Source of the DNA: Nipponacmea schrenckii
Taxonomy: Eukaryota > Mollusca > Gastropoda > Lottiidae
NCBI GenBank assembly: GCA_030562195.1
Contig: CM060200.1
Span: forward strand, 35,193,023-35,257,022
Length of the DNA: 64,000 bases
Direction of reading: 5' to 3'
Of this stretch, positions 1-14,896 are shown one piece after another. The notes under the pieces are model-generated. The model saw nothing but the letters and a program-made list of their open reading frames with translations, was not told the DNA's origin and did not search any database. A program made the position numbers and the translations under genes. Every line of letters starts with the position of its first letter. Within the stretch, counting starts at the first letter, position 1.

Positions 1-204
1 CACATGATTTTAACATTGTGATGTAAATAAAATCGATAGCTTTAGAGCCATCAGGAGATAATTCTGATTCTAATACACTCAATTCTCTTTTATAATTGTA
101 ATTGGTTAATTTGTGTTATTCCAAACCTAAGACATTTGACAAAAATATGTTGTGGATGTGAGTTGTAAATCCATTAGTTCAATACTTAGTACAATATTGT
201 ATAA

Positions 205-1825
<1,621 letters not shown>

Positions 1826-4318
1826 ATGAATGATATATAAAATAGATCATCATGCTAATATTATTAGTGATATTTTGGTGGGTTTAGTCTTGATCTAATA
1901 TTCTTACAATACCTATAGTTAGTTTTGATTCACATCTAGGGATTGAAAACATGCTAGGTTTAAATCTGCTGGACACCTGTTCAATGCTCACGTCATTTAT
2001 GTGTACAGGAAAGAAAAAGATCGGGAGATTTGCCTTGAAAATTTAGGAGATTTTTTCAAAGCCCATAAATTCATGAATTTAAAAAGATGGTTGAAAGATG
2101 GTTCCCAACCATCTAAATTGAATAGAAAATATTTATCATGTTCTTTTTTTAAAATTGTAAATCATGACTTCAAAAAAAAGCTCCATTGAGAGCTTTACAT
2201 GCACAGAAGGAAAACAGGATTAATTTTCCTAAAATCAAACTGGTGTTAATATTTGTAAATTCTTGGAATTATCCAAGTAGCCAAGTAATGATATTTTTCA
2301 CATAAGGTACATACAAGCAGTCCAGTTTAAGGTAGAAAATGGTATTGGAAACTATACAAGCCAGACCTGTATATTAATACTAATCAATTTAGAAATAAGG
2401 CTGAATATGTCTATTTTAATTGCTTCCCTACTATTTAACTATACAAATTGCTATCTTGATTATGCATTATGACAGAATTCCTTAATTAGTGTATATACTA
2501 GTCTTCAAATTTATTTTATTAAGCTTTATCAAATATTTCCTTATATCTATTTTACAATATAAATGGTTACATATTTATATTTAGGTCATGGATGAAATCT
2601 GAAATTATATATAAAAGTACATATGAAAATATGTATGGTTCTTATTTGGAAATAACACACACAAAGTTAATTTATTAGATATTATAGCCTATTTTAGAAA
2701 TATGACTGTTTTTAAATTTAGGTAGTATTTCAAAATGATTGTGAAGTACTGTAACATTTGTGTTTGTTATTTCCATGTAAGAGCTTTGTTTTGTATGATT
2801 TATCTATATGTTATTAATTGTATGCTGACACGGTACAGGACTAGTTTAATTCATGAAATTAACCATTATTAGGTGTGTTTTAGTGAGTAACAATACCAAT
2901 TAAATCAGCTGTATCGGGAGGAATGTTTGGGTTAAAAACCTTTAAATTATTTTGTGTTACTAAAAGTAATGGTCATTTTGCTTTGATAATAATCTTAATT
3001 TGTTTATTAAATTGTTATTGTATAATGTTTTTACACACCCAATTGAAATTGAACCAATCGAAAATCGTAATAACAATAAGATAAACCCTTTTGAAAACTT
3101 TCCCCACACAACATTCCTGAAGTCAATTTGGCTGCCTATTCGCGTAGCCGTCGATTCGACCTGTCAAGCTGGCCGCACATTCACAGATTAATGAAAATCG
3201 AACAGATTGAAAATTGTAATAACAATAGGATAAAAACTTTCCCCACACAACATTAGGCCATGAAAAAAAAATCTTGGTTTTCAGGCAATTACATGGGGAA
3301 AAAATGGTGCGGGCGGGGGTTTTATTTTTTTTTTTTTTATTTCTCCAAATTACCTCCCCTTAATCAAAATAAAAAGCATAATATTTAGACATTATTGAAA
3401 GCGGGCGGGTGGCTTTTATTTTTTTTTTTTTATAAAACTAAGCCTCAAAATGGATGGATGGTAGGGACAGTCTTTGTCTCGCTGGTAAACATCTTCACTT
3501 CGTAACCGTATTAATCGGGTCACCGTCTTCCACAATGATCTTGGACTTGGGTTGGGCACGACGCCGAGCTCAGCTACTTTCCACACGGATTCCGGTGGTT
3601 TCTTTCAATAATACATTTACTTTAGAAGTTTTTTCCGCTGGAAGAATTTTCCAGGGTCATGTAGCAACCCCCTTTTCTGTCAAAACCGATGTCAACGCTG
3701 TCATGAATTATTCAGAAAATCTCAAATCATCTCAAATCGTCTAGAAATTTTTTCACACTTGTGGCGAACGACCTTGAATCCTTATAATAAGGGAAATAAC
3801 CACACCACCTCGTCAGGTCGTACAAAATACTTCTCAATGAACCAGATCGTCCAACTAAATATTTAGTCATGCCGAAATCGGCACTCAAAATAATTTATGT
3901 TAAAATTAAAATAAAGTACATCTGGAAATCACTCCGACTAAATTACGATTATTTCCCAAATAGCGTAAATCCCCGTTAAAAAGTAGCAACGGACCTGGAT
4001 AATCGAGGCTAGTAGTGTAAAGCAGTCACCGGAAATACACAAAGATGGCGTATTGCCGGAAATATGAAGTTCGTAAAAGAAGACAAAAATAAAGACGAGA
4101 AATTAAAAAATATAGCTTCTCATACTATCATACCGAACCGAAATTGGCAAGATGTGTCCCAGTTCATGAATAAGCAGTTTTTTTTATTGATTACAAAGAT
4201 GATGCGGGCGGGCGACGTATTTTTATTTTTATTTTTTTTAACAAATAAAATGGTTTGAAGCGGGAGGTTTTTGCCGGTGCGGCGGTGCCTGAGAACCAAG
4301 ACACTTTTTTTGTGGCCT
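1826..4318. other. PGM1 3' flank / 3' UTR and intergenic DNA
   Basis: AT-rich sequence after the PGM1 stop; the 3' UTR end could not be fixed because several AATAAA-like sites occur. Isolated monomers of the 76-bp satellite lie at about 3040-3120 and 3191-3256, ahead of the main array. An open stretch at 3454-3744 is more GC-rich than its surroundings, but I recognise no product in either strand. Confidence 0.6.
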
Positions 4319-5737
4319 TAATGAAAATCGAACAAATCGAAAAATCGTGATAACAATCGGATAAACCTTTTTAAAAATCTTTCCCCACACAACATTAATG
4401 AAAATCGAACAGATCAAAAAACGTAATAACAATAAGATAAACCCTTTTAAAAACTTTCCCTACACAACATTAATTAAAATCTAGCGGATCGAAAATAGTA
4501 ATAACAATAGGATAAACCCTTTTAAAAAATTTCCCCACACAACATTAATGAAAATCGAACAAATCGAAAATCGTGATAACAATCGGATAAACCTTTTTAA
4601 AAATCTTTCCCCGCATAACATTAATGAAAATAGAACAGATCGAAAATCGTAATAACAATAGGATAAACCCTTTTAAAAATCTGTCCCCACACAACATTAA
4701 TGAAAATAGAACAGATCGAAAATCGTAATAACAATAGGATAAACCCTTTTAAAAATCTTTCCCCACACAACATTAATGAAAATTGAACCAATCGAAAATC
4801 GTAATAACAATAGGATAAACCCTTTTAAAAATTTTCCCCACACAACATTAATGAAAATCGAACAGATCGAAAATCGTAATAACAATAGGATAAACCCTTT
4901 TATAAATCTTTCCCCACACAACATTAATGAAAATCGAAAATCGTAATAACAATAGAATAAACCCTTTTAAAACCTTTCCCCACACAACATTAGTGAAAAT
5001 CGAACAGATCGAAAATCGTAATAACTATAAGATAAACCCTTTTAAAAATCTTTCCCCACACAACATTAATGAAAATCGAACAAATCGAAAATCGTGATGA
5101 CAATAGGATTAACCCTTTTAAAAATCTTTCCCCACACAACATTAATGAAAATCGAACAAATCAAAAATCCTAATAACAATAGGATAAACCCTTTTAAAAA
5201 TCTTTCCCCACACAACATTAATAATGAAAATCGAACAGATCGAAAATCGTAATAACAATAGGATAAACCCTTTTAAAAACTTTCCCCCAAAAAACATTAA
5301 TAATGAAAATCGAACAGATCGAAAATCGTAATAACAATAGGATAAACCCTTTTAAAAACTTTCCCCACAACAATAATGAAAATCGAACAGATCGAAAATC
5401 GTAATAACAATCGGATAAACCCTTTATAAAATCTTTCCCCACACAACATTAATGAAAATCGAACAGATCGAAAATCGTAATAACAATAGGATAAACCCTT
5501 TTAAAAATCTTTCCCCACACAACATTAATGAAAATCGAACAGATCAGAAATCGTAATAACAATAGGACACACCCTTTTAAAAATCTTTCCCCGCACAACA
5601 TTAATGAAAATCGAACAGATCGGAAATCGTAATAACAATAGGACAAACCCTTTAAAAAACCTTTCCCAACACAACATTAATGGAAATCGAACAGATCGGA
5701 AATCGTTATCACAATAGGATTAACCCTATTTAAAATG
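4319..5737 (+). repeat. 76-bp tandem satellite array, ~18-19 copies
   Basis: The unit begins AATGAAAATCGAACAGATCG, continues through AATCGTAATAACAATAGGAT and ends CTTTCCCCACACAACATT, about 76 bp. Copies differ by a few substitutions (CAATCGG/CAATAGG, CGCACAACA/CACACAACA) and small indels; copies near 5218-5370 carry an extra AAT or lose a few bases. Open frames on the minus strand here simply translate the repeat and are not genes. Confidence 0.95.
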
Positions 5738-6479
5738 TTGTCAACCTCCCCGACAAATTGCCTGCTACTATAAATGTGACAGTATTAGGATGGCCATTGC
5801 TATTTATTATTTTATTTATCTTTTACTCTTGACAAAATATTCTTGATTTTTTTTCTTTACCTCAAGTTTGTTCTTGTGACAACATATAGGACAATGAAGA
5901 TCTGAATGTAAAATCTCATTCGTGTCTTCAAAATCGACTAAGAATCCAGCTCTTATCAATTGTGGAAGATTTTACTATAAAGATATAATCCATTCCAGAC
6001 AAGGACAGATATAAAACCACTTCCAGTGGGAAACTAGAAAGGCGATATGATATCATGCCCCCCCCCCCCGCTGGATCTGCGCCCCTGGTCAATGACATAC
6101 CATCATCCAAAGCCCTGAACCAGACTTTTGGGTGGAAATATGTGGTATTATATTTTTTTTAAAGTGCAGACATACCCAAATACGACTTTTTTTTTTTTAT
6201 AAATTAGTTCACGTGACAGCTGCGGAGTAAATTAAGCCTCCCTATGAAATTAACTAGCTGCACTGCCTGCCCCTAGAAAAAAAAAACAGCATCAGAGGCG
6301 CGAAAGGCGTTCGAAAATGTTTGTGAAGAGAATTACGAAGTACACCAAGGAACTGAAGATTGCAACTGCGGGAAATTTTATTTTCTGACGGTCTGGAAAC
6401 AGCGGACAAAACTTGGAGTCAGTTAGTTGACAAGCACAACATGCCCGTGCTGCGAACTTTCTTGTTCGGCCAAGATTGA

Positions 6480-6690
6480 AGGTGCAACAGTTATGCATCC
6501 AACGAGCCTTATTCTGCCCTTGGCAACGGGATTGACATCCACGTCCTGTCCACTGATGAAGAGTTGTGATTCCAGACCCAACAGTCCGGTATCTTGGATT
6601 TTCTGCACCTAGGACACTTTGGCATGGAACACATGAAACAGTTGGCATGAATGGCTGTCTTTTCGACTATGTGACTCTTCAGGGGAACAT
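6480..6690 (+). pseudogene. Integrase fragment of an LTR retrotransposon
   Basis: One frame reads EPYSALGNGIDIHVL, then after an in-frame TGA ILDFLHLGHFGMEHMKQLA, a stop, and MAVF. The second block matches the HHCC (H2C2) zinc-binding region of Gypsy-type integrases (H-x3-H followed by G-M-x-x-M-K-x-L-A). In-frame stops show it is dead. The rest of the element and its LTRs were not found. A further open piece ending VGSDGY at about 6676-6838 is unidentified. Confidence 0.6.
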
Positions 6691-7183
6691 ACCAAACCAC
6701 CCAAGCTTTTATTTCACCCATGGATGTTTCCAGAAAATGCGCGTTTATTTATGGGCGTATTAAAAAGGACATTTACCAATCTAGATAAAGAAACGTTCAT
6801 CACTGAAGTAGGAAGTGATGGGTATTGAAAACGTCCAAAGGCGTGTAACCGAAATCTGCGGTATCTAAATACATGTAGACTTACTTTCTGGGTTTATCAA
6901 CTCTTGAATACCATGTAGGCAATAATCTAATTGCTTTCTCAAAAGAAACAATTAATTCTATTGTCGAGTGAAAAACCCTGCATAGACTGTCACATATGAA
7001 ACATTTATTTTTATTTGAGCAGTGATTTACAAATTGACATACCGTATGATTTAATTGCACAGTGCGCACCCCCAAACACTCAACTTTAAAGAATGAACAG
7101 TAATAGTAGAAAGAGATATAAAATAAACAAATATGATACGAAATATTTACTGTAGTTTTATTTATCGCAGATAATTGTTGTAA

Positions 7184-10100
7184 CTAAAAGTCTGTACAGC
7201 CCAAAACATCAATAAACAGAACAGGTTTCAAGCCAGTCCATGATTCAGGGAAAATTTTTAGGAATCCTGTCTTTACAGGGTCGGAAAATTTCAGTATAGC
7301 TGCTTGTTCAGATTCTTCAGAGTAAGAATTAAATATCTGCGAAAAAAAAATTAAGAATGTCATTGACGGATACTAGTATTCTACAATGAGGGGCAGGCTT
7401 GACGTGACAAACTACTGTCATAGAAGTTTCATAAGGTCATATTGTTGACTAGAAACCCCAGTTTTATAAGAGTTTTCTCCCTTTATAGTTTCGCACGATT
7501 GTACATCATCGTTTTTATACTCATAAAGATTAGACAGTCTAATTATTAAATATAGACCTAATTTTCGTTCGTATATTATTAGTTTCGTTTCGAATGTTTT
7601 TCATTAGCTATTGGCTTTGTACGAACCACTTCAGTAAGTGGTTACGTACAAAGCCAATAGTAAGTGGTTACGTACAAAGCCAATATCTTATAAAAAAAAT
7701 ACGAAACGAAACTAATAAGATACGAACGAAAGTTAGGTCTATATTTTAATTAGACTGAAAGTTTAGATAAATTACTTTTGAGCATGAATAACCTCTTTCA
7801 ACTATACAGAACTGAACCAAATAGTTCAAGGTTATTTATGATGCATTAAACAATTGGGTTATCCGAATGATTATCCTTTTGATACGTAAAGACACTTTAA
7901 CGATTAGCCTACTCACCTTAACAATCCCATCATCATCCACAACATTCTTCCATTCGTTATCTTCAGTTAAATACTGCATGGCAAAACTCTTGACAAAATC
8001 AGCAGACGAGCCATCAGTCACCAAGCGCACCTTCACACCAGTAACCAACGATTCATTTTCGATACCCTCTAAGTCGAGTGTCCTTGACTTTTGATAATTG
8101 TTTAATTCGCCCATACGTTCTAGATTGTCAAATTTAATCGCCAGAAGTGAATCATCTTGAGATAATAGGCTGTCAGAACAGTCCTTGAATTCTGCAAAAA
8201 AAAACAAAAACAAAAAAACAATGAGTTGATCATTTCTGGGAAAAGCATAAACTCATCCTTCAATTTGGTATCCTATAAAACCACATCGTTCTTACGGTTA
8301 AGGCATCGCTACCTCCGTCTTCAAACTTAACAGCCAAAGCCACTTTCCTTTATCACGGAATTCAGCGATTAGATTGAAAGAGAATCGCCAGACTTACATT
8401 CGCCTTTTCGATTTATCAGCCATTCCAAGAAATCAGAAAATGAGAGAGAAACAGTGAAATAGCTCGACAGACAATTGGCGACGCCTCCTAAATGTCATCA
8501 GCTCCTCTTTGTATCGTCCTTCTCGTGGACCCATCAGGACAACGCCCAACCCTACACTAACACCAGTCACCAGAGACTTCTCAAGCAGCACAACATAAAG
8601 TCATCTCAGTCCATATTTGAATGGTGCCTCTCAAAGTTCATAATTTGGAAAAAAAATGTTATAGTGTATATTGTTAATTTTGATAATAGTCTATGCCGAT
8701 TTTCTCCAAAGTTTAACTCAATTTTTGGTCATCCCAACAGATACCGGTACCTTAAAACAAAACGTATGGTGAAATTTCAATACCAAATGACCTGGTTTTG
8801 TTAAATTTTCAAAGTGTTACACTGTTATGACAAATTTGCATCATTCTTTTTTTCTTCTAGACCTCTGCATTTCAAATAAAACTGAGAAATTTGTTCTTTT
8901 GTACCACTTTGTGCAAAGTCTTGATGTGATGTGATATAAGCAAACTTGATTAATGGCGTCATCAAACACTAATTTTAATGGAAATTTTTGACTGAAAATT
9001 GGAATTGTGCAAATTAACCCTATCGATGTCCCCGATACACGTAACAAATTTAGTCAAATGTCTATTTTACAAATGAACTGACTGACGGATGGAAAACTAT
9101 TAGTCATAACAAACTGCTATACATAAAAAAAAATCAATGTCAATCACATGCAATCACCAAGTAATAGATGCTCACCCTTGGACAACTGTATTGTAATTAT
9201 CCAATGAAAACCCAAAATTCAACTTCCACTCCTCATAGTGTTAAACTTTCACTTACTTGGATAAGGGTCACTCAGATAACACGCCTTCACATCGAGTGAC
9301 ATATAAGGTTTACCAGACCATTTATGTGGATACAGACGAATTATTTTGGCAACTATTGGGTTTGGTAGTCTGAACTCCTCTGGTACAATTGAAGATATTT
9401 TTTCTTGTACTTTTGTATCGAACAACTATGAAAAAATAAGATAAGTTGTTATGTTACTGTAGACGTGAGTAAATTAAGTTATGTCAGACAGTCTTCTTTT
9501 CCAGGAAAATTAGGATATATCTAAGTTCTGATTATTTTGGTTTGTTCGTAGCTTCCATCTGAAGAATTACATCTCAGAACCAAGCTGTGGAAAATGACAC
9601 TTTAATCTTGGTGTAGTAAAGTAGACCAACTTACCCGTCGGTTCCCATCTGCATCAGTATAATACCTCCACTTATTATCAATATTATTACGATAAAATAG
9701 AGAAAATCGTGTGACAAGTCCCCAATCTCCAGAGTCACTTTTACCAACTGTTCTGAGCATCATCACACGTGAAGGTGCGGCAAACTTGACCTACAAATAC
9801 CAAACTAATGTGTGTTAATTCAACTGACTGCAAAAACAAAAAGAAGACAGAGGGAGTAACTAAAAGACAACCGATAATGAAACCTCATTTCACTTCATGA
9901 AGTAAGCTTAGTCTTTTTAAAATGAGATACTGGGGACTACATGTCAAACACTATTAACATTTTACATTTAATTTGCCAATATTGTTAGCAGATGATTTGT
10001 TGTTAGTAAACATACTGTTGTCTATTATGCTGCGGTCTGTACAGGTCAGAATGGCAAAGAGTCATTGTAAATTGATCGGTCTTTGGAGTACCAACTCTAT

Positions 10101-10500
10101 GTGTGAATATAAGATAAACAGGAATAAAAACATACCTGAGCATATTCGCGTTTACCATGAGCAGGAAAGAGAAAAGGGTCTTCTAGATTTGATAGGGCAA
10201 GTTTGTAAGCTGTCAAACTACCAGAAGAGGAACTGAATCTATCCGTAATTTCTGTCTCTCCATCATATCTCCACACAACGCTCGTCTGACATTTTAGATT
10301 GTCTGAAAAATTAAGTTAGCGAAATCGAATTAATATTTTCAGTTGAAAGTCTAACTTTTCAGTTCAAATTAACACCAGTCGCACGATTTTACTTACCTTC
10401 TTCCAAAATATCATCATCAGCATCACCATCATCATCATCATCATCATCTTCATAATCATCATCATCATCGTCGTCATCATCGTCATCGTCATCATCGTCG

Positions 10501-10546
<46 letters not shown>

Positions 10547-12252
10547 AATCATAATCATCTTCATCTTCATCTTCATCTTCATCTTCTTCATAATCATCTT
10601 CTTCATAATCATCTTCTTCATAATCATCTTCATCTTCATCAGCAACATCATCTTCCTCGTCTTCTACGCCATGTTCTTCAGCATTTGCTGCATTCACATC
10701 TGTTACATCCACATTTTCTTTAGCATCATTATTTTCTAGATTTTCTTCTTTATCCTTAATCGATGGGTCCTCCTTAGTGTCTTCATTACCCACCTCAGCG
10801 TCCTCGGCTTTGTTCTTATTCTGGTCTGTACTGATCTGCATATCTTTCCATTTTGAATCATCGTTGTTATCTATACAATATACCACAGTTACTGCCATAT
10901 ATGGGGCACCATCCCATAACTGGGGGAAGAACCTTAACACTTTAGTCTCGATTGGTTCTTCAAATGATACTTTAGTTTCAAAATCTGGTTTAGCCAAATT
11001 ACCATCATTCAAAAATTCCTGAAAAGGATAAAAAAGATATTGATGGGAATTCTATAACACAGATTTAGAGATCTTACCTCAAAACCAATTATCATTTTTT
11101 TACCAAGCAAGAAGTAGAATGACCATCATTATTCTGCGTTTTGAACAGTCAGTGTCAAAATTTAATCTTGCGGAAAAAATCTTCGGTCGAACCCTCATTA
11201 TAAAAAAAGGAAGAGGTTAATATCCGCAAGTGTGCACAGGAGCTTACAATATAAGAACAGAAATTGTGTCGAAAATCTGTAGAGAATCCCATCTATTTCA
11301 TCTTTTAGACTCACATGGCTATTTTCACTTGGTCCTACTTGAACCCAGTTTTCTTCTTTATTCAAATACTCCGCGGTGTATTTTAATATCAGCCCACTTC
11401 GATTTTGAATTGGTCCATCATTAGGACCATCTCTACCTTTCACAGTCCAACTTTTAACGTAGCTAGGATCTTTGAATTGAATATTGAATGATAATTGGCG
11501 ATTATTATTGTGTAAATTTTTTAAATTGCCAAAATAATGGTCCTTAAATTCTTGGACTTCTTCACATTCTGGATCGTATTCCGCTGAAACACTGAAAGTT
11601 GAAGATATATGATTTAATCTACTGGTATTTATTTTTCAGCTTCGATGCTCTACATTTCATTGTAAGTGGGGCATTGCGCTAACTAATTAGCCAACTAACA
11701 TAAAAAAATATTCGTGTCCACAGACTTATTAATATTAGGTCAAGACTGGCCAGTAGGCCTACCCCTGGACCAGGATTTGAAAAACATCAATCTATGACAT
11801 GACGATGCCTTTTCATTAAGATGAAGTTATGCTAGACATACAATAATATGGCTGTCTATAGTAATTTTCTATGGTTTACAGTTAGAAGCCGAGCGATATT
11901 CCTAAGCATTGGATAAGTTGGCGGCCTGCTAGGCTACTAACGACTAACGTGTATAGTATTAGATCTAGTCTAAACTTCTAACTCCTAGTCCCAGCTAGAT
12001 CCTTAGCTAGCTCCTTAGTAGGAGTAAGTTAGTTTGGTACCGGTAGGCCTAGCTAGAAGAAAAGTGATTACGGATTAGGTCTAGCTTTATAAGGTTGGAG
12101 AAAGCAGTTTGAGCCTTGATTGAGTCTAGTCTAGTGGTGAGATTTTTCAAGAGTCGTCGATTAAAACTACAAGGGAAGTAGTCAAAAGTTTTATACCTGA
12201 AGGCAGCTAAGAGTTGTAGTAATGAAAGAAACCAAACTTTGCATTTTCCCAT
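7184..12252 (-). CDS. Secreted aspartate-rich protein with three discoidin-like (F5/8 type C-like) domains
   Basis: Eight exons, read right to left: 12252-12197, 11591-11315, 11018-10397, 10302-10136, 9790-9635, 9425-9257, 8191-7917, 7336-7184. All have AG/GT borders and the phases close on a 624-residue product ending at TAG 7184-7186. Residues 1-22 look like a signal peptide (VWFLSLLQLLAAF core). Three divergent discoidin-like modules each end in a characteristic block: RFFPQLWDGAPYMAVTVVYC (Cys159), RLYPHKWSGKPYMSLDVKAC (Cys475) and KIFPESWTGLKPVLFIDVLG plus Cys621. Residues ~160-318 are acidic: Glu/Asp-rich, DDYEE repeats, then long Asp runs. No membrane segment is seen. Role unknown; extracellular carbohydrate or Ca-surface binding is an inference. 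The start is the only ATG giving a signal peptide in phase. Confidence 0.88.
7535..7757. mobile_element. Foldback MITE, complete copy
   Basis: The left end CAGTCTAATTATTAAATATA is mirrored by the right end TATATTTTAATTAGACTG. The arms continue inward through TAGACCTAA / TTAGGTCTA, CGTTCG / CGAACG and TTTCGTTTCG / CGAAACGAAA. A direct repeat of AGTAAGTGGTTACGTACAAA lies at the centre. No coding capacity. It sits 3' of the discoidin gene's last intron, in intron 7. Confidence 0.85.
10406..10660 (-). repeat. GAY trinucleotide tract coding for poly-Asp
   Basis: On the coding (minus) strand this is mostly GAT with GAC, GAA and TAT codons, giving Asp runs interrupted by Tyr, Glu and Gly. It lies in exon 3 of the discoidin gene and remains in frame. 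The GAT/GAC mixture, also seen on the plus strand as CATCGTCGTCATCATCG, shows it is not a pure recent microsatellite expansion. Confidence 0.9.
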
Positions 12253-12430
12253 TTTTATTTACATGAAGCATCCGGGTTCCAATCCATGCTTCTTCCGGTT
12301 AAACGTCATCCGTAGTAACGACGTAATCCAACGTCATGAAGTCATGACGCGTTAGGATTTTTTGTTGTTGTTAAATTCAACATTTGTCGTCGAAAATTGA
12401 CATTTGCATACAAAAATCATAATTTGTATT

Positions 12431-12684
12431 AAAAACGGGAATTCTTTGCTTAACATTCAATTTTCGAATTATTGTTTCGCAAGATTTGTTCAGCGAGATT
12501 TGTTATTGAACATTTGTTGGTTGAGTTTTGTGTTTGACAATTTTCATTTGAAGATATGTTTAGCTAGATATCTAGACCTATGTATTTGTAGATTTTTATT
12601 TAACGATATTTTTGGCAAGAATTCTATTAATTATTCAATTCAATAATTAGATAATCGAATGTTTAGCGAAGAATTCCCGTTTTT
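12431..12684. mobile_element. Inverted-repeat MITE (AAAAACGGGAATTC ends)
   Basis: The left end AAAAACGGGAATTCTTTGCT and the reverse complement of the right end (AAAAACGGGAATTCTTCGCT) match at all but one of the first 20 bases, and similarity continues into AACATTC. About 254 bp, no gene. It lies just upstream of the discoidin gene. Confidence 0.75.
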
Positions 12685-12844
12685 AAAGTTGGCTCTCCTC
12701 ATTAATTAGAGCCAAATTAAGCTTTCTAATTGATTAATTGGGGTTTCTAATGAATAATCCATGTATAGTCAAGTTCAAAAGGCCTATGTGGACTTGGAAA
12801 TGCTTGTGGAATCCAATTGACTCTGATCTCCTACGAAACATTAA

Positions 12845-13655
12845 GTTTAGGGTTTATTCCCATTTCGCCGACTCGGCAGATATTTTGGGGTAAAACCTAT
12901 TAAATAAACGAACAAATCTCTCCATGTCGATACGAGTTGCTTAAATAAAAACGCCTAGTCGGCGATTAGTGGTTCACTGACTTTCAACAATAGGAGATAC
13001 GGTAATCCACCGGATTAAGCCTAATCTGAAGGGTATTGGGGATCAGTCATTAATAAATGAACAAAATAAAATTCAATTATTTATTTTTATAAATAACCAA
13101 CACGGTCTAAAAATTCTAAAATATTAGACACATCTTGCGAATAATTATATTGACAGTCTCTAATCTTTCTTGAAATATCGGTATACTTCTTCCTCTTTGG
13201 TGGTTGTTTCTTTCCATTGGCATATTGTAAAAGCAAATTTTCTATTGTATTCTGTTCTTTTCGCAGGAAGGAAATAAATTGAAATATGTTTGGATGTCAC
13301 ATTATGATTCCATTGTCTCGGAAGGACTTGGCCATCCAGCTACTGGTTAACCATATAGTCCGCTAGTTGAACACATTTCGGGTCATCAGGTAAATCAGCC
13401 ATCACTTCTTTCCATGCGTCGTCAAAGTCACTTACAGGCAATAATGGTAGACCAAAACATCGTCTTACAAATTTGCTGATTTTTTTTTAATAATATTCAT
13501 TTGTAAATTAATTGACATGTGAATTCAGAATTAAAAATGCTCCCTTCCTCTTTAACACAGTTAATCCCTTTAATCCATATCAAAGGTTGCCGCTTTAAAA
13601 ATAGTAAAATATGCTGAGTCGGCGAAATGGGAAGACACCAAATTTAGACTCCGTG
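12845..13655 (-). mobile_element. Inverted-repeat element with a Mutator-like transposase remnant
   Basis: The ends carry the same block in inverted orientation: CCCATTTCGCCGACTCGGCA at 12860-12879 and its complement with one change at 13613-13632. On the minus strand the interior reads RRCFGLPLLPVSDFDDAWKE, then DLPDDPKCVQLADYMVNQ, a stop, then LDGQVLPRQWN, the pattern seen in the C-terminal part of MULE/FLYWCH-type transposases (short hydrophobic block, D-Y motif, P-x-x-W-N). A later frame ends SNILEFLDRVGYL followed by AATAAA signals. A stop and at least one frameshift are present. No clear 9-bp target duplication was found. Confidence 0.55.
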
Positions 13656-14896
13656 TTTGTTCACGTGACCAAATGATGTCATATGAATGAAGGCGTAGGC
13701 CTATATAAGAATTGATTTTGTATTTTATTATTAGTGAGTTTAAACTAATATAAATTAATTCACAATTTTTTTTACAAAGTGATATTTAAACGTTTTAGTG
13801 CCTTTTGCTAGAGATAATAAACGGAATACCAAAATGCCATTGTTGTTATGCATGCGTGTATACTTAACAACCACAGCGTCCGGTTATGTACCGAATGAAG
13901 AGACTGAATGATCGAAAAAAAGATCAACGACATTTGAACGACATTTGAGACTTGACGTACATACCTATGGTAGTACCCTACCGAGGGAAATCCCATCATA
14001 AATAGCCTAATTACGAGTTAATTAAGGACTTGTGGGACCATCTGATATTTTTCCCAGTCCTTAGAACACCTCTACTTTCTATTGATATAAGAAATTATAT
14101 TATGTTATAGATATGTATATATATGAAAATAAGGGAAACCAACTTTAATAAAAATTATTTTGTATACAAATATCTTTTTTCGACGTCAAATGTTGAATTT
14201 AACGTACAAATTAAGAGATAAGAATTTAGAATTAAGAAATAAGCAATGAATAACATTTATTTAAAAGCAACCCCGCCTTCCATTTGGAAAAGAGCTTCAA
14301 CTAACGATAAATTTGAATGGGAAGTTTGAACTAATTTGATGTATTCTATTCTAGACACATTTGAAAAGTCAGTACAGACGCATGCGCTAGAGAGAGACAT
14401 ATAATTGTAATCTTTTTTTTTATTAGATTGGGTTTCTTAGAACATAATTAAAGGTTATCGTATTTAGTGCCTCTCGCCTTAGGTCTTCCATACCCGTTTG
14501 TTTATGTAAAGTTTATACATCTATATTTCTGTTTTCTTTAATATAAACTAAGCATAAATCAAAGCTTGAAATTCTAGCGATAAAAACGAATTACTAGAAA
14601 TCAGATTAACTACTAAATTTAAAGTGAGAGTATTTTGTTTAGATGATATCAAGTAGATTGTGTATAAACTACTTGAGAAATACAGATAGGGAGTGTGACT
14701 TTAACTTTAGTTTATGAGAAATATCTTATTTGTAAAAACAGACTGTTTATCTTTATTAAAGGGATAGATTCGACAATAATAAATTGTTAAGCTTATATTA
14801 TATTCGTACTTAGTTTGTGTTCAAGTTACACAATTAAGGAAACAGCGATTCTCGGGGAAAAAACGCTCAAAGCAATTTTCCGTATAGGGGATCTAA

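Noticed and set aside
3454..3744. 96-codon ORF in GC-richer DNA
   Set aside because: No family recognised on either strand, no splice or promoter support; left as unassigned.
4697..5646. Several minus-strand ORFs with repeated INVVWGK-type segments
   Set aside because: Direct translation of the 76-bp satellite; frames break as the unit length is not a multiple of three.
10364..10651. Met-rich ORF (MMMMMM runs) overlapping the discoidin gene
   Set aside because: Out-of-frame shadow of the Asp-coding GAY tract.
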